NCBI GenBank assembly: GCA_029448655.1
Contig: JACCLO010000013.1
Span: forward strand, 558,001-622,000
Direction of reading: 5' to 3'
DNA: 64,000 nucleotides
Origin: Wolfiporia cocos
Lineage: Eukaryota; Basidiomycota; Agaricomycetes; Polyporales; Phaeolaceae
Each line of letters begins with the position of its first letter. Position 1 is the stretch's first letter. Both the position numbers and the translations under genes were made by a program. Positions 20,404-31,040 of the stretch are shown here, one piece after another. Below the pieces are notes generated by a model that saw only the letters and a list, made by a program, of their open reading frames with translations, had not been told where the DNA came from and ran no database searches.

Positions 20404-20770
20404 TGTTACGGTTATTTTAATTTTTCGAATATCGACAGAACTCACCATTGGACGAATACGATACAGGGACTTGTTGCGCAACCAACTCCCCTGGCTACTC
20501 GTGACTCTACTGGGTGCATCCCCAGTTGTATTAGTCTATAGGGCGCGTTTCACCTTTGGCAGATCCAACTCTGCCACCGTTTCATGCTCATCGTTTATTA
20601 GCTGATAGATGGCGTTCAACCGCCATCATTCCTATCTATCGTCTCAGGTATATCACTACATACCTATCAAACGTTTGGTACTATAGCGTAGATAGTATCG
20701 GTGACATCTGGGACAGACTTGACCCCTGAAACCCAACGTAGTATATAAACTAATGTACCTACTGTCGAGG
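20404..20770 (+). repeat. Element 2 3' LTR, first part
   Basis: The first 367 bp of the 709-bp LTR, identical by eye to 12646-13012. It ends with CGAGG, the target duplication of element 3. The break lies between the TATA box and the likely transcription start. Confidence 0.93.
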
Positions 20771-21304
20771 TGTTACGATCCGTATGAATCCGTATATTTT
20801 GACGCCTCACTGGAGAGGAGGACTTAGCGTTCAACCGCTGTATTGACCGATTATTCTTAGGGTCCCTGCGCAACCACCGACCCTCGTTTCATGTACAACA
20901 ACCCTACGCCCCTAGTCTCATAGCGTATCAGGTTCTAGGTGATATCTGTTGTATATCTACAGAGCTTCTACGTTTCAACCATTGTTGCGCCCAACCGCAG
21001 CGTTTCGGCTTAGTTATCGTAGCATACTAACCTTATGGACTTAGTGGTAGCAGTACCAAGGACACTATGACCCCAATCACAGAATCGTAGTATAAAGACC
21101 CTGTTGTAAATACTGGCCGAGTTCCTCAGCTCGACCTTGTTGAATTACAAGGATCCTATACTCGTTCTCAAAAGACTTAAGCAATTAAGTCTGCAGCCAG
21201 TATATCGACGCTCGACTCCGCTGAGTCCGACGAGTAGTGCGCTACTCGATACGCTGAGTAACTCGACTTAACATCTCAGCTGAACGGATATTCGATCCGT
21301 AACA
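20771..21304 (+). repeat. Element 3 5' LTR
   Basis: TGTTACGATCC...GATCCGTAACA, 534 bp. A TATA box (TATAAAG, 21091) lies 37 bp before AGCTCGACCTT (21128-21138), the complement of the primer site. Confidence 0.93.
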
Positions 21305-21305
21305 G

Positions 21306-21316
21306 AAGGTCGAGCT
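21306..21316 (+). other. Element 3 primer-binding site, self-priming type
   Basis: AAGGTCGAGCT, one base after the LTR, is complementary to 21128-21138. The site and spacing equal those of element 2 although the LTRs are otherwise largely different, so selection has kept the pair. Confidence 0.7.
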
Positions 21317-21349
21317 CTTAACAGACTCACTTACCAAGAGTGCAAGTCC

Positions 21350-22999
21350 ATGCAACGCTTTGACCTGGATCTCCCGAACCGGTTGATCCACCTGCTCCCC
21401 GAAGAATACAGACGCATCTACTACGAAGACAAACACGAGTGGAGAGATCCCCCCGCAGGATTCTTCACAAAAGGAGGGTATCTCACCGTCCCGACTCCAG
21501 ACAGACTTATTCCCTCGTGGGTACAGTTACCCCCATCCTCGAACGACCCCTGGGAGCAGACGCGCGCCGCTTTCGAACGCTTCGGAAACGTCACAAATTT
21601 GATGACACCGACCATCACCATATCTCGAACAGGCGATGGACAACTCGGAGGACAGACAACGAACCCCAACCCTGCAGGAGGAAGCATGGGTCTGGGAGGT
21701 ACAACCTTGGGCGGAAGTGCTGTTCCGGGAAGCGGCGGCACGAGCCAGGGCGCAGGGGGAGTGGCCAATATCCCTCCGTCAGTTAATAATCCGCTACCTG
21801 GAAATCCTAGCGGAACAAACCCCACCGGACCAGGAGCGTCTGGAGGAGGAGGAATTCCTGGAGGGGGAGGTCCCCCCGGGGGCGGAGGTCCCCCGGGCGG
21901 CACCGGTAATCCAGCAGGCGGCGCAGGAGGCAATCCAGGAGGACCGCCAGGCGGAGGAGGAGGACCACCAGGCGGAGGAGGCCCCCCAGGCGGAGGGAAC
22001 CCCGCGGGATGGGGCAGGCAGTTCGCCCCACCAGGGCGAGGGAACCGCATAAAGCTCGCCACCCCCGAACCCTTCAAGGGAGAACGAAAGAAGCTACAAC
22101 GCTTCAAGAATGATTGCAACACATGGTTCACCATGTTCGCGGCAGACTATCAGACCGACGATCAGAAAATCCTCTTCATCATGTCCTACATTCGAGGAAG
22201 CGACCGAGTAGACCAATGGAAGGAGAACTACTACGCCAAGCACACAGATCCGGCGACAGGAGCATTCGTCCTCCCCCCGCTACCCCAGTTCAGTGCAGAA
22301 TTCGACGCCGCATTCGAACCCATCGAAGAGAAACAGAAAACCAATGACGATCTCTTCGACCTCAGGCAGGAGAAGAAGAACATCGACGACTTCAATATTG
22401 AATTCGATAACCTCGTAGGGAAAACGGGACTGGACCGACAACAGTGCAACCCACTCCTCGTCACCTTGTACAAGAGAGCCATCCGACCCGCACTCGTTAC
22501 GCATATCATAAATATTGTTCCCCCCGTCATAACCCTCACGGACTGGATGAAACAAGCATCCATCAACGAGAACAATTATAACACGTTCATCAAAGGACGA
22601 GGAGACCCCAAGAAGAAACCCCAGTGGCGACCCAAGGGACCTAGCTCCCCAGCCACACCGACTCCCGTGAAAGACCCGAACGCAATGGACGTTGACCGAA
22701 TGTCCACAGAAGAGCGACGCAAGCTCCAAACTGAGGGGCGGTGCTTCAATTGTAAGGAGAAGGGCCACCTCTCCAGCAACTGCCCAAAGCGAAAGAAGAA
22801 GTCTCCTGCAAAGGGCAAAGCTCGAAAGGTAGAGGCCGTAGAGGAGGGGAACCCCGCCGCTCACACGGAAGGAGAAGACACCGAGGATGAGGACGATGGA
22901 GCCACCGCAGTGGAAGAAGCAGTTAACGCGATCAGGATTCTCAAAGCTAAGAACCCCTCGTTCCTTGCCCAGATTCTCGATGACCAGGATTTCGAATAG
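21350..22999 (+). CDS. gag: Element 3 Gag
   Basis: The product is 549 residues, with the same plan as element 2's Gag: an N-terminal segment with FERFGNVTN, a Gly/Pro-rich disordered stretch (about 100-225), a Ty3-type capsid (from about 230, PFKGERKKLQRF), a CX2CX4HX4C knuckle (CFNCKEKGHLSSNC, about 465), a basic patch and an acidic tail. The ends of both Gags are alike (ILKAKNP...Q.D.QDF). Confidence 0.9.
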   Translation: MQRFDLDLPNRLIHLLPEEYRRIYYEDKHEWRDPPAGFFTKGGYLTVPTPDRLIPSWVQLPPSSNDPWEQTRAAFERFGNVTNLMTPTITISRTGDGQLGGQTTNPNPAGGSMGLGGTTLGGSAVPGSGGTSQGAGGVANIPPSVNNPLPGNPSGTNPTGPGASGGGGIPGGGGPPGGGGPPGGTGNPAGGAGGNPGGPPGGGGGPPGGGGPPGGGNPAGWGRQFAPPGRGNRIKLATPEPFKGERKKLQRFKNDCNTWFTMFAADYQTDDQKILFIMSYIRGSDRVDQWKENYYAKHTDPATGAFVLPPLPQFSAEFDAAFEPIEEKQKTNDDLFDLRQEKKNIDDFNIEFDNLVGKTGLDRQQCNPLLVTLYKRAIRPALVTHIINIVPPVITLTDWMKQASINENNYNTFIKGRGDPKKKPQWRPKGPSSPATPTPVKDPNAMDVDRMSTEERRKLQTEGRCFNCKEKGHLSSNCPKRKKKSPAKGKARKVEAVEEGNPAAHTEGEDTEDEDDGATAVEEAVNAIRILKAKNPSFLAQILDDQDFE

Positions 23000-24903
23000 G
23001 GAGGAAGCGCACGGTCTTACCTCCCGAAAGTGCAGCCCATGTAATTACCTCGTATGAACGCGACCGGTCGCTGTTTATCCCCGTAACCCTGAAGCTGCAG
23101 AAAGCCGTGAAAGTAAACGCCCTCATCGACTCGGGAGCCATGTCCTCCCTGATCCATTCAAAACTTGTCATTCGACACCGAATCGTGACTCGACCTCTAA
23201 GAAACCCAATCACCGTCCGGAACGTCGATGGAACCACCAACAAGGACGGACAGGTAGATCGGGAAGTCTACCTCCCCATCAAATACGGAGGAAAGGAACG
23301 AAAAGTCCGCTTCCTCGTAGGAAACATCGGAAAAGAAGAAGTAATCCTCGGATACAATTGGTTGAAAAAGGAGAGCCCTGTCATCGATTGGGCAACAGGG
23401 AAGGTCGATATCACCCCTGACAAACCAACAGAAAAAGCCCGAACGACCAACGCCATAATCCAACTTGACACTGTCAAAATGACAGTAGCCCCCGAAGGGA
23501 AACTCCCAACGCGGGGAACCGACGGTGCCATTGGATACGACCTATACGCCTCAAAGGATGAGGAAATCACCCCTGGGGGATGGAAGGCGATCCCCACCGG
23601 GGTTCGGATGGAGATCCCGAAAGGATCTTACGGGAGGATAGCCTCACGATCGGGCCTCACGCTCAAACACGGGCTCACGGTTGGGGCAGGAGTGATCGAT
23701 CCTGACTATCGCGGAGAAGTCCAAGTCATCCTGTTCAACCAATCGACGACACCTCATCGTATTATTCCCGGAATGCGCATTGCGCAAATAATATTTGAAC
23801 AAGCCCTCACCCCCGAAGTAGTCCAGGTAGAGGAGCTCGATGAAACAAAGAGAGGGGATGCGGGTTTCGGCTCTACCGACACTCGGCAGCCAGTGGAGGA
23901 TCCCATCTCAGACGAAGAATACCAACTACTCAGGAGATTTGTCCGAACCAAGAAACTGGTCGCCCCTAGAACCAGGAACCCAAGGCGATTCCGGCAGGAA
24001 AGCGCAGCCCTATCCCGCATACGCAAGGTAATGACGAAATCCCAGGAACTCTCCGAGACAGAGAAAAAGGGGCCCACAGAGGACGCCCTCCCCGAACACC
24101 TGAAAGACTTCGCACACGTCTTCAGCAAGAAAGCCGCAGCCGCATTTCCCCCTTCGAGACCGTGGGACCATGCTATCGAACTAAAACCTGACTTCGTCCC
24201 CCGGGACTGCAAGGTATACTCGCTGTCCCCCAGAGAACAAAAGGCCATGGACGAATTTCTGGCAGAAAATCTCGCCAAGGGATTCATCCGACCATCGAAG
24301 TCCCCCATGGCGTCCCCCGCCTTCTTCGTCCCAAAGAAAGACGGAGGGCTAAGGCCCTGCCAGGACTACCGATACCTAAACGAAGGAACGGTTAAGAACG
24401 CTTATCCCCTACCCCTGATATCTGAACTCATTGAGAAGCTAAGAGGGGCAAAGGTGTTCACCAAAATGGACCTGCGAGCAGGATATAACAACGTACGGAT
24501 CCGAGAAGGCGATCAATGGAAGGGCGCATTCAAAACCAATGCTGGCCTCTACGAACCAACAGTAATGTTCTTTGGGATGTGCAATTCACCAGCAACGTTC
24601 CAGGCCATGATGAACGAGATACTAAAAGAGGAAATCGCGGAAGGATGGGTATTAGTCTACATGGACGACATCCTCATCTTCTCTCCAGACCAAACGACCC
24701 ACAGAGAGCGAGAGCGACGAGTCCTGCAAAAGCTGGCTGAGGAAAAGCTATTCGTGAAGCCCGAGAAATGCGCGTTCGGGGTAGAGAGGGTAGAGTTCCT
24801 TGGACTCGTAATCGCCCCCGGCCAAATCCAGATGGACCCCGCCAAGCTCAAAGGGATCCGCGACTGGCCACCCCCGCGAAATGTCAAAGGGGTCCGCTCC
24901 TTC

Positions 24904-24937
24904 TTAGGGTTCGCGAACTTTTAGGGTTCGCGAACTT
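24904..24937 (+). repeat. 17-bp tandem duplication in element 3 pol
   Basis: The unit TTAGGGTTCGCGAACTT occurs twice in direct succession, 24904-24920 and 24921-24937. Element 2 has one copy at the same place (LGFANFYRKF). Seventeen bases shift the frame and create TAG at 24922-24924. Confidence 0.95.
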
Positions 24938-27031
24938 CTACAGAAAGTTCATCGACCACTATTCCGCGCACGCGCGACCGCTCATCGACCTCACAAAAAC
25001 GACAACGGGCACAGGGTTCAAGTGGACAGAACGAGAAAGCGAGGCGTTCGAATTCTTAAAAAATCAGTTCGTAACAGCCCCCGCGCTGCTCCTCCCCGAC
25101 AAAGGGAAACCCTTTATCCTGGAAACCGACGCCTCCCAGTTCGCCCTCGGAGCAGTGCTCAAACAAAAAGACGATAACGGAAACGAGCGACCGGTGGGCT
25201 ATCTATCACAGTCCCTCACCCCGGCCGAACGAAACTACGAAATCTACGATCGAGAACTCCTAGGAGTGGTTCGCGCGCTGGAAGAATGGCGCCACCTTCT
25301 AGAAGGGGGTCCACATCAGATCTTGATTAGGAGCGATCACCAGAACCTTACGTATTGGCGAAGCGCCCAGAGATTGAATCGGAGGCAAGCGAGATGGCAC
25401 CTGTTACTATCTCAATTCGACATACGGCTACAGCACGTCCCAGGAAAGAAGTTGGTAATGGCAGACACCCTCTCGCGCCTCATGAATTTGGACAGCTCCG
25501 AACACGACAACGAAGACATTCTGATGCTGCCCGATACCCTATTCATTCACGCAATCGAAGTCCCGATCATCGATCGGATCAAGATCGCGAAGTCCTTCGA
25601 TCCGATCGCGGAACAGGGACTCCGCGCCCTTGAACAAGGGGAACAGCCTCCTTTAAGGACAGTAATGGAAGACTGGCAGTACACCGAAGGGGTCCTCTTG
25701 TATAAGGGGCGGATGTACGTGCCGAGGGACCCGGGGCTGAGAAAGGACGTTATCTCAAGATATCACGACCCAATAGCGGCAGGCCACCCCGGAATTTGGG
25801 GGACGACCCTGAAGGTGCAAGAGCACTTCTGGTGGCCCGACCTTCGAAAAACCGTGGCCGAATATGTCAAAGGCTGCGCCATCTGTCAGCAGATGAAACC
25901 CGACCGACATCCGACAAAGGCGCCGCTGCAACCGATTCCGACCCGAAAAGACGCACTCCCCTTCTCACAATGCTCAGTGGACTTCATCACCGACCTCCCC
26001 CGGGTAGGGAAATATGATTCGGTTATGGTCATTGTCAATCATGGGCTGTCAAAGGCGATATCCCTGACCCCATGCGATAAGACCATCACCAGCGAAGGAG
26101 CCGCCGACATATTCCACCGGAAAATCTACTCGAAGTACGGGCTCCCTAGGAAAATCATCTCGGACCGAGGCCCCCAGTTCGCCTCGAAGTTTTTCCAAGC
26201 TCTCTGCAAGCTTCTAGGGATCGACTCCGCCCTGAGTACGGCGTATCACCCACAAACCGACGGACAGACCGAGCGAATGAACCAACAAATAGAAGTCTAC
26301 CTGCGTATCTACTGCATGAGCGACCCGTACCTCTGGGCTGCCAGACTCCCAGATGTAGAATTTGCCCACAACACGCGCAGGACCGAAAGAGGTTTGGCCC
26401 CCACCGAAGTCATCATGGGGTATATTCCCCGGGGATTGCCCGAAGAAGACAACCCGACATCGGTGCCAGCCGCGGGAGAAAGGCTGAAAAACATCAGAGA
26501 GGCAAGGGAGAAGGCTATCGCTGCGCACGAACTAGCCCAAAAACGAATGGCCGGACGGACCCTGCGCGATTTGCCTAAACTTAGCAAGGGGGACAAGGTG
26601 TGGCTTGATGCCAAGAACCTCCACCTCCCGTACGAATCACGGAAGCTCGCTCCAAAAAGGGAGGGACCGTTCACCATCGCCGAGAAGCTCGGGGCCGTCA
26701 CGTACAGGCTGGCTCTGCCCCCGCGGTGGAAGATACACCCGGTCTTCCATGCCTCGCTACTGAAACCGTTCAATGAGACAAGGGTGCATGGGCCCAATTA
26801 CACGAAGCCACCCCCGGACCTGGTCGAAGGGCACAAAGAGTACGAGGTCGATTCCATCCTGAACCAAAGGCAACATCGAGGGAAAAGGCAGTATTTGGTC
26901 CATTGGAAGGGCTACCCAACCGCTGACGACTCGTGGGAAGACGCAACGAACTTGAAGAATTCCCCCGACCTCCTGAAGGACTACAAAAGTCGGCGGAGGG
27001 GGAGCAGAACCCGCCAGGTCGAAGAAGTAAC

Positions 27032-28105
27032 ATGTCGACGCCTCCGCCTAGCCAACCCGACCGTCCCAGGGCGCCGACGCTGCGTCGGTCCCTCGCCGTC
27101 CGCATGGGATACCAGACAGGCAGGTGTTACGGGTGTTCCGAGGAGGCCCACCTCCGCATCCGCCATGCGCTCACCTGGCACAGGTCCGACGTTCCCCCCG
27201 GAGGTCATCCAACCCCCTGGACCGATCGATTTGAGCTCGTACAGGAGCTCGCCGCCGTCTACGACGGCTACCAAGACGTTACCGAGCGGCTTGTCCAACT
27301 CGAACGGACAGTCCGCTGGCAGAGACAGCAGCTTGGGCGGAACATCGATCAGTGGATCGACCACCTCGGGGCGTCGACGCCATCGCGAATCCGGAGAGAG
27401 TTCAACCAAGGAGAAGAAGGCCCGCGTCGCCCGCCCCGTCAGCGAAGCCCCGTCCCTCCAATGCCCTCCTGGCTACTCGACGACGATGAATTGGCTCGAA
27501 TTGCAGAACCGTACGATTTTATGGAATACCGCTCTCTGGTACCTGACCACGCTCCCCCTGAGACCTCCGCCGCAGGAGCTCGACCTGGAGAACCGGAGAG
27601 CCCTGCTCCTCATCCACGAGGCAGCGAACGACGCCCAGTTCGAGAGGGGCAGAGCAGCGCTAGGATTGCCACCCCGCCGCTCACTGCCCCAGCTGACGAC
27701 GAAGCTGGTCGACGATCTCCGTCAATTGAGGTCATCAGCCGAGAGGAGTTCGAGCGGGGTCGCGACGCCTGGAACGACCCCCTTCTCAGTCTACCTAGAT
27801 GGCTCCGGGAGCGCATCTGGGTCCACCACCACCACCAGCGGTACGAATCCGGCGACTATCTCCGCGACGTCCCCTCCGCTCGATCCCCGCCCAGGCCATC
27901 TCAAGCAGAGCCCTGTCGAAGCTGCGGCAGCCCTTACCACTGGATCCTCGACTGCCCCGACTACCGCTGCCCCACGTGTCGGGTATCCCAGCCCGGACAT
28001 CGACGAGGGGAATGCGCGCCCTACCAGCTCTGGGTCCCTCCCGCCACGCCTCCTCTCCCCGATGGAGATGCAGGGTATAACGACCCCGACCCCGAGGCCC
28101 TTTGA
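27032..28105 (+). CDS. Accessory ORF overlapping pol in element 3, double zinc knuckle
   Basis: It encodes 357 residues from the shared ATGTCGACG start, in a frame different from pol. It contains the same N-terminal module (HLRIRHALTWHR...LVQLERTVRWQRQQLG), a diverged linker, the SIEVISREEFERG block and knuckles at C295, C298, H303, C308 and C313, C316, H323, C328. An extra CYGC pair lies ahead of the module. The ORF is unaffected by the 17-bp duplication upstream. Function is unknown; a nucleic-acid-binding accessory protein is my inference. Confidence 0.7.
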   Translation: MSTPPPSQPDRPRAPTLRRSLAVRMGYQTGRCYGCSEEAHLRIRHALTWHRSDVPPGGHPTPWTDRFELVQELAAVYDGYQDVTERLVQLERTVRWQRQQLGRNIDQWIDHLGASTPSRIRREFNQGEEGPRRPPRQRSPVPPMPSWLLDDDELARIAEPYDFMEYRSLVPDHAPPETSAAGARPGEPESPAPHPRGSERRPVREGQSSARIATPPLTAPADDEAGRRSPSIEVISREEFERGRDAWNDPLLSLPRWLRERIWVHHHHQRYESGDYLRDVPSARSPPRPSQAEPCRSCGSPYHWILDCPDYRCPTCRVSQPGHRRGECAPYQLWVPPATPPLPDGDAGYNDPDPEAL

Positions 28106-28146
28106 GTGGCCGTGATGCTTGGATTTCATCGAGGGCGATGACGGCT

Positions 28147-28160
28147 TAGGAGGGGGGTGA
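28147..28160 (+). other. Element 3 polypurine tract
   Basis: AGGAGGGGGGTGA lies directly before the 3' LTR. Confidence 0.75.
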
Positions 28161-28694
28161 TGTTACGATCCGTATGAATCCGTATATTTTGACGCCTCAC
28201 TGGAGAGGAGGACTTAGCGTTCAACCGCTGTATTGACCGATTATTCTTAGGGTCCCTGCGCAACCACCGACCCTCGTTTCATGTACAACAACCCTACGCC
28301 CCTAGTCTCATAGCGTATCAGGTTCTAGGTGATATCTGTTGTATATCTACAGAGCTTCTACGTTTCAACCATTGTTGCGCCCAACCGCAGCGTTTCGGCT
28401 TAGTTATCGTAGCATACTAACCTTATGGACTTAGTGGTAGCAGTACCAAGGACACTATGACCCCAATCACAGAATCGTAGTATAAAGACCCTGTTGTAAA
28501 TACTGGCCGAGTTCCTCAGCTCGACCTTGTTGAATTACAAGGATCCTATACTCGTTCTCAAAAGACTTAAGCAATTAAGTCTGCAGCCAGTATATCGACG
28601 CTCGACTCCGCTGAGTCCGACGAGTAGTGCGCTACTCGATACGCTGAGTAACTCGACTTAACATCTCAGCTGAACGGATATTCGATCCGTAACA
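28161..28694 (+). repeat. Element 3 3' LTR
   Basis: 534 bp, identical by eye to 20771-21304, followed by the CGAGG duplication. Confidence 0.93.
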
Positions 28695-28699
28695 CGAGG

Positions 28700-29041
28700 C
28701 TCTTCAGCTCGACCTTGTTGTACAAACAAGAAGTCTTATACTCGTTCTCAAACGTAGGAAACTACGCTCAGTATTTCTCACTCGAGCAACCGAACGACTA
28801 AGTCCTCGAAGTGCACACTGACTTCTCGGACTTAGGCGAGTCCTATATTCTATTCGACTCGCACCTGAACAGATTATATCCTCTAACGCGCATTGGATAT
28901 TAACCGATCTCCTAAGGACTTCACTTAGGACCTGAAGGCATCTAACGAGTATTTGCCTTGCATACGGCAACAAAGCCTACGTGCAGAAGAACGATCTATA
29001 TTCGCGACTCGAATATACGAACGGGTATTCGACCCGTAACA
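28700..29041 (+). repeat. Element 2 3' LTR, second part
   Basis: The last 342 bp of the 709-bp LTR, identical by eye to 13013-13354, followed by the TGGTG duplication. Confidence 0.93.
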
Positions 29042-30270
29042 TGGTGCAGTTCCCAGACGAACCGATCCCAGCTGATCCTCCACTGACCGCTAAGGTAGTG
29101 TTTGCGAGTAAATGTGGTTACCCAGGAGTCAACCTTGGGTCCACGGATCAGTGAGATGGCCACCCCAACCTTCTTAGAGTCGGTGAAGAGGATGGGGGCG
29201 TTGTTGTTGATGTACAGTCGGAGCCACATGTACCAGTCCGTGAATCCGATGCCGGTGAACACTTTGGGCTCCCTGACCTTGGATTTGTACCGTGGGTCCG
29301 GCCTTGGCTCGGGCAGCAGGGAGTACGTGTCCCACTGCGATGATGCCAGTTTCTTGGGCCTCCACATTGATGCACGTGTTCCCTGGAGAGGCGCGGCTCC
29401 CCAGGTGTTCATGGGCGCTGCCTGCAGCGGCAGAGGTGTCGGGACCGTCATGTTTGCAAAATTGAGCCAGGGGGGTTGGACCGCATGGGTGAAGCTGGCC
29501 AGATGAGCTGGTACTGGGGTCGCGAGTATCGGCGGGGTGTATCCGGGCAGGAATGGATTGGTCTGCCAGGAGTTACCACATGTCGGGGGCATCGGGAGTG
29601 GTCGAGATCCACGGGGGGTGCGCTGGGGAGAGTGCATATGCACCGATCGAACCCAGTTCTCCCCCGGGCGGAAATGACTTTCCACGGCTGAGACATCAGA
29701 TCTTATGGGGGGAGGTGCCTGGCTGTGAAGTGAGGCCGTGTCTCCGGCTTGGAGTGCATCCGCCTGCAACCTCTGTGCTTCCCGTAGAAATCGTCCTGCC
29801 ATTTCTTGTGACCACGTGCCGGATGATACCATTGCCCTGGCAACCTGCTGACACCGGTTGCCGAAGTCTGCCGTGGTGGGGTTCGGTGGGAACACCCACT
29901 GGAAGGCCAAGGGTGAGTCGATGTGACCCAGCTGGCTTCCACCCCGAATTGTGTTGCTTTGATTCTGGGCGAGGTGGAATGCTTCCTCGATATGATCAGG
30001 TTCAGGGACTCGGTTTGGGGTGAAGGTTCGTATTGATTGTAGGTACGACGACCTGGCTACCGTGTGTTCCTCGGCTGGTGTGACCTCAGGGTCTCTCAGG
30101 GCGTGGATGCTGTCTGCCACCGAGAGGAGACCCATGTTGGCGACGAACGTGTCGAACGGGTTGAAGTGGTCGGATGCCGGGGGCGGTGCTACCAGAAATG
30201 CAGGTGTGGGAGCGGGGTCCGGGGCCTGTTTGGGCCGGGGGTTGTGGATGAAATTGATGGAGTGAGCCAT
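29042..30270 (-). pseudogene. gag: Element 1 gag 5' part
   Basis: It starts at ATG 30270 (MAHSINFIHN) and encodes about 410 residues before the insertion point of element 2. The N terminus is Pro/Ala rich, the middle has segments about leaf length typical of a disordered linker, and from about residue 335 (REPKVFTGIGFTDWYMW) the sequence looks like the start of a Ty3-type capsid. The capsid resumes at 12640. The last residues of the apparent ORF are LTR sequence. Confidence 0.8.
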
Positions 30271-31040
30271 GTCTCGTATGTAATGAAGATTATGGTAATT
30301 GGAAAATGTAGTCGCGACTGAGACCGCTACCCACCCACTGTGGGACCTCTAGAGGCTATCGGGGTGGTAGCTATAAAATCTCTGTCCACTACAAACTGCC
30401 AGCACCTCTTCTCGGAGATGCGCCAAGAAACGGCAAGGGGTTTTCAGCCCAAGCCCGGCAAGAACTCGCAGCCTCCAAAACCTCGTCCAGCCCCGAAGCT
30501 AATTTGGGATACTGGGGGCACGGGAACTATCCACCTATGTGATGGGGCGTGTAAAAACTCTACCGTAGGGCGGCAAGTGCTGGTACAGTACGTAGGCAAT
30601 TTCCTGCCTCTTCAGCTGCGGGTTACGCGCTGGGTTGTATAGTAACGGGGGCACGGTAATGCGCGTATCGTCGGGGCAGTAGGCCCGTAAATAGACGACC
30701 AGTGCTTCAGTACACTGCCAGAGGGCCCCTTGTCACCTTTGATTATTACGCGATGGGTGCACAGTTACTCTGGTGGGGATGAAACCCAAAGCCTTTACGC
30801 TGTGTTGCACGACGGTGGCTCAGTAGCTTTGAAGCAATGGTAGGAGTGGTCCCCTACACACTGTTCACAGTGGATCCCCCAGAACTCTAATCCCTTAACC
30901 CTGGGATGTGGTGGGTATGAAGACCGATCACGTGCTCGGAGAACCGAAGTTCAACAAGAGCGAAAGAAAGGTGCACTTTGCCCCTAGTGCACTGGGGTTG
31001 CTTAGGGTGAAACCACTAAGCAGGGAGGAGACTCATTTTA
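30271..31040 (-). other. Element 1 leader between 5' LTR and gag
   Basis: No coding frame is convincing here. Directly inside the LTR, 31029-31039 reads AAAATGAGTCT on the minus strand. This differs by two transitions from AAGACGAGTCT, which would be the exact complement of the LTR segment at 31134-31144, 32 bp past a TATA box. It may be a decayed self-priming site. Confidence 0.55.

Larger units (their letters stand above)
23107..28115 (+). pseudogene. pol: Element 3 Pol, broken by a 17-bp tandem duplication
   Basis: The first part, 23107-24924, carries the protease (ALIDSGAMSS), the dUTPase (about 23500-23880; AIGYDLYAS, SRSGLTLKHG, GVIDPDYRGE, RIAQIIFE, RGDAGFGSTD) and RT with YMDD at 24658-24669. 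It stops at TAG inside the duplicated unit. The remaining frame, to 28115, carries RNase H (LETDASQFALG), the integrase finger (HPGIWGTT...CAICQQMK) and core (SVDFITD, ISDRGPQFA, HPQTDGQTERMN), a GPY/F-like motif, a chromodomain (EYEVDSILNQR...LVHWKGYPTADDSWED, about 26840-26945) and the extension with its conserved block from 27486 (WLELQNRTILW...RAALGLP). The -1 frame upstream of the first ATG is open and similar to element 2, so expression probably uses gag-to-pol recoding. Confidence 0.9.
20771..28694 (+). mobile_element. Element 3: young chromodomain Ty3/gypsy retrotransposon with dUTPase, pol frameshifted
   Basis: It is flanked by CGAGG at 20766-20770 and 28695-28699 within element 2's 3' LTR. 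The LTRs, 20771-21304 and 28161-28694, are both 534 bp and look identical. Its architecture equals that of element 2, including dUTPase position, self-priming site, chromodomain and accessory ORF, but the sequence is clearly diverged. The only lesion I see is a 17-bp tandem duplication in pol. Confidence 0.93.
12646..29041 (+). mobile_element. Element 2: intact chromodomain Ty3/gypsy retrotransposon with dUTPase
   Basis: It is flanked by TGGTG at 12641-12645 and 29042-29046 inside element 1's gag; removing it with one TGGTG restores the gag frame. The 709-bp LTRs (TGTTACGG...CCCGTAACA) look identical, so insertion was recent. The order is 5' LTR, primer site, gag, pol (PR, dUTPase, RT, RNase H, integrase, chromodomain, extension), an overlapping accessory ORF, polypurine tract, 3' LTR. 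Both main frames are open, so it may be active or only recently silenced. Its 3' LTR is split by element 3. Confidence 0.93.

Noticed and set aside
21421..22134. 237-aa Pro-rich minus-strand frame opposite element 3 gag
   Set aside because: It mirrors the Gly/Pro-rich gag stretch; GC-rich repeats keep the opposite strand open.
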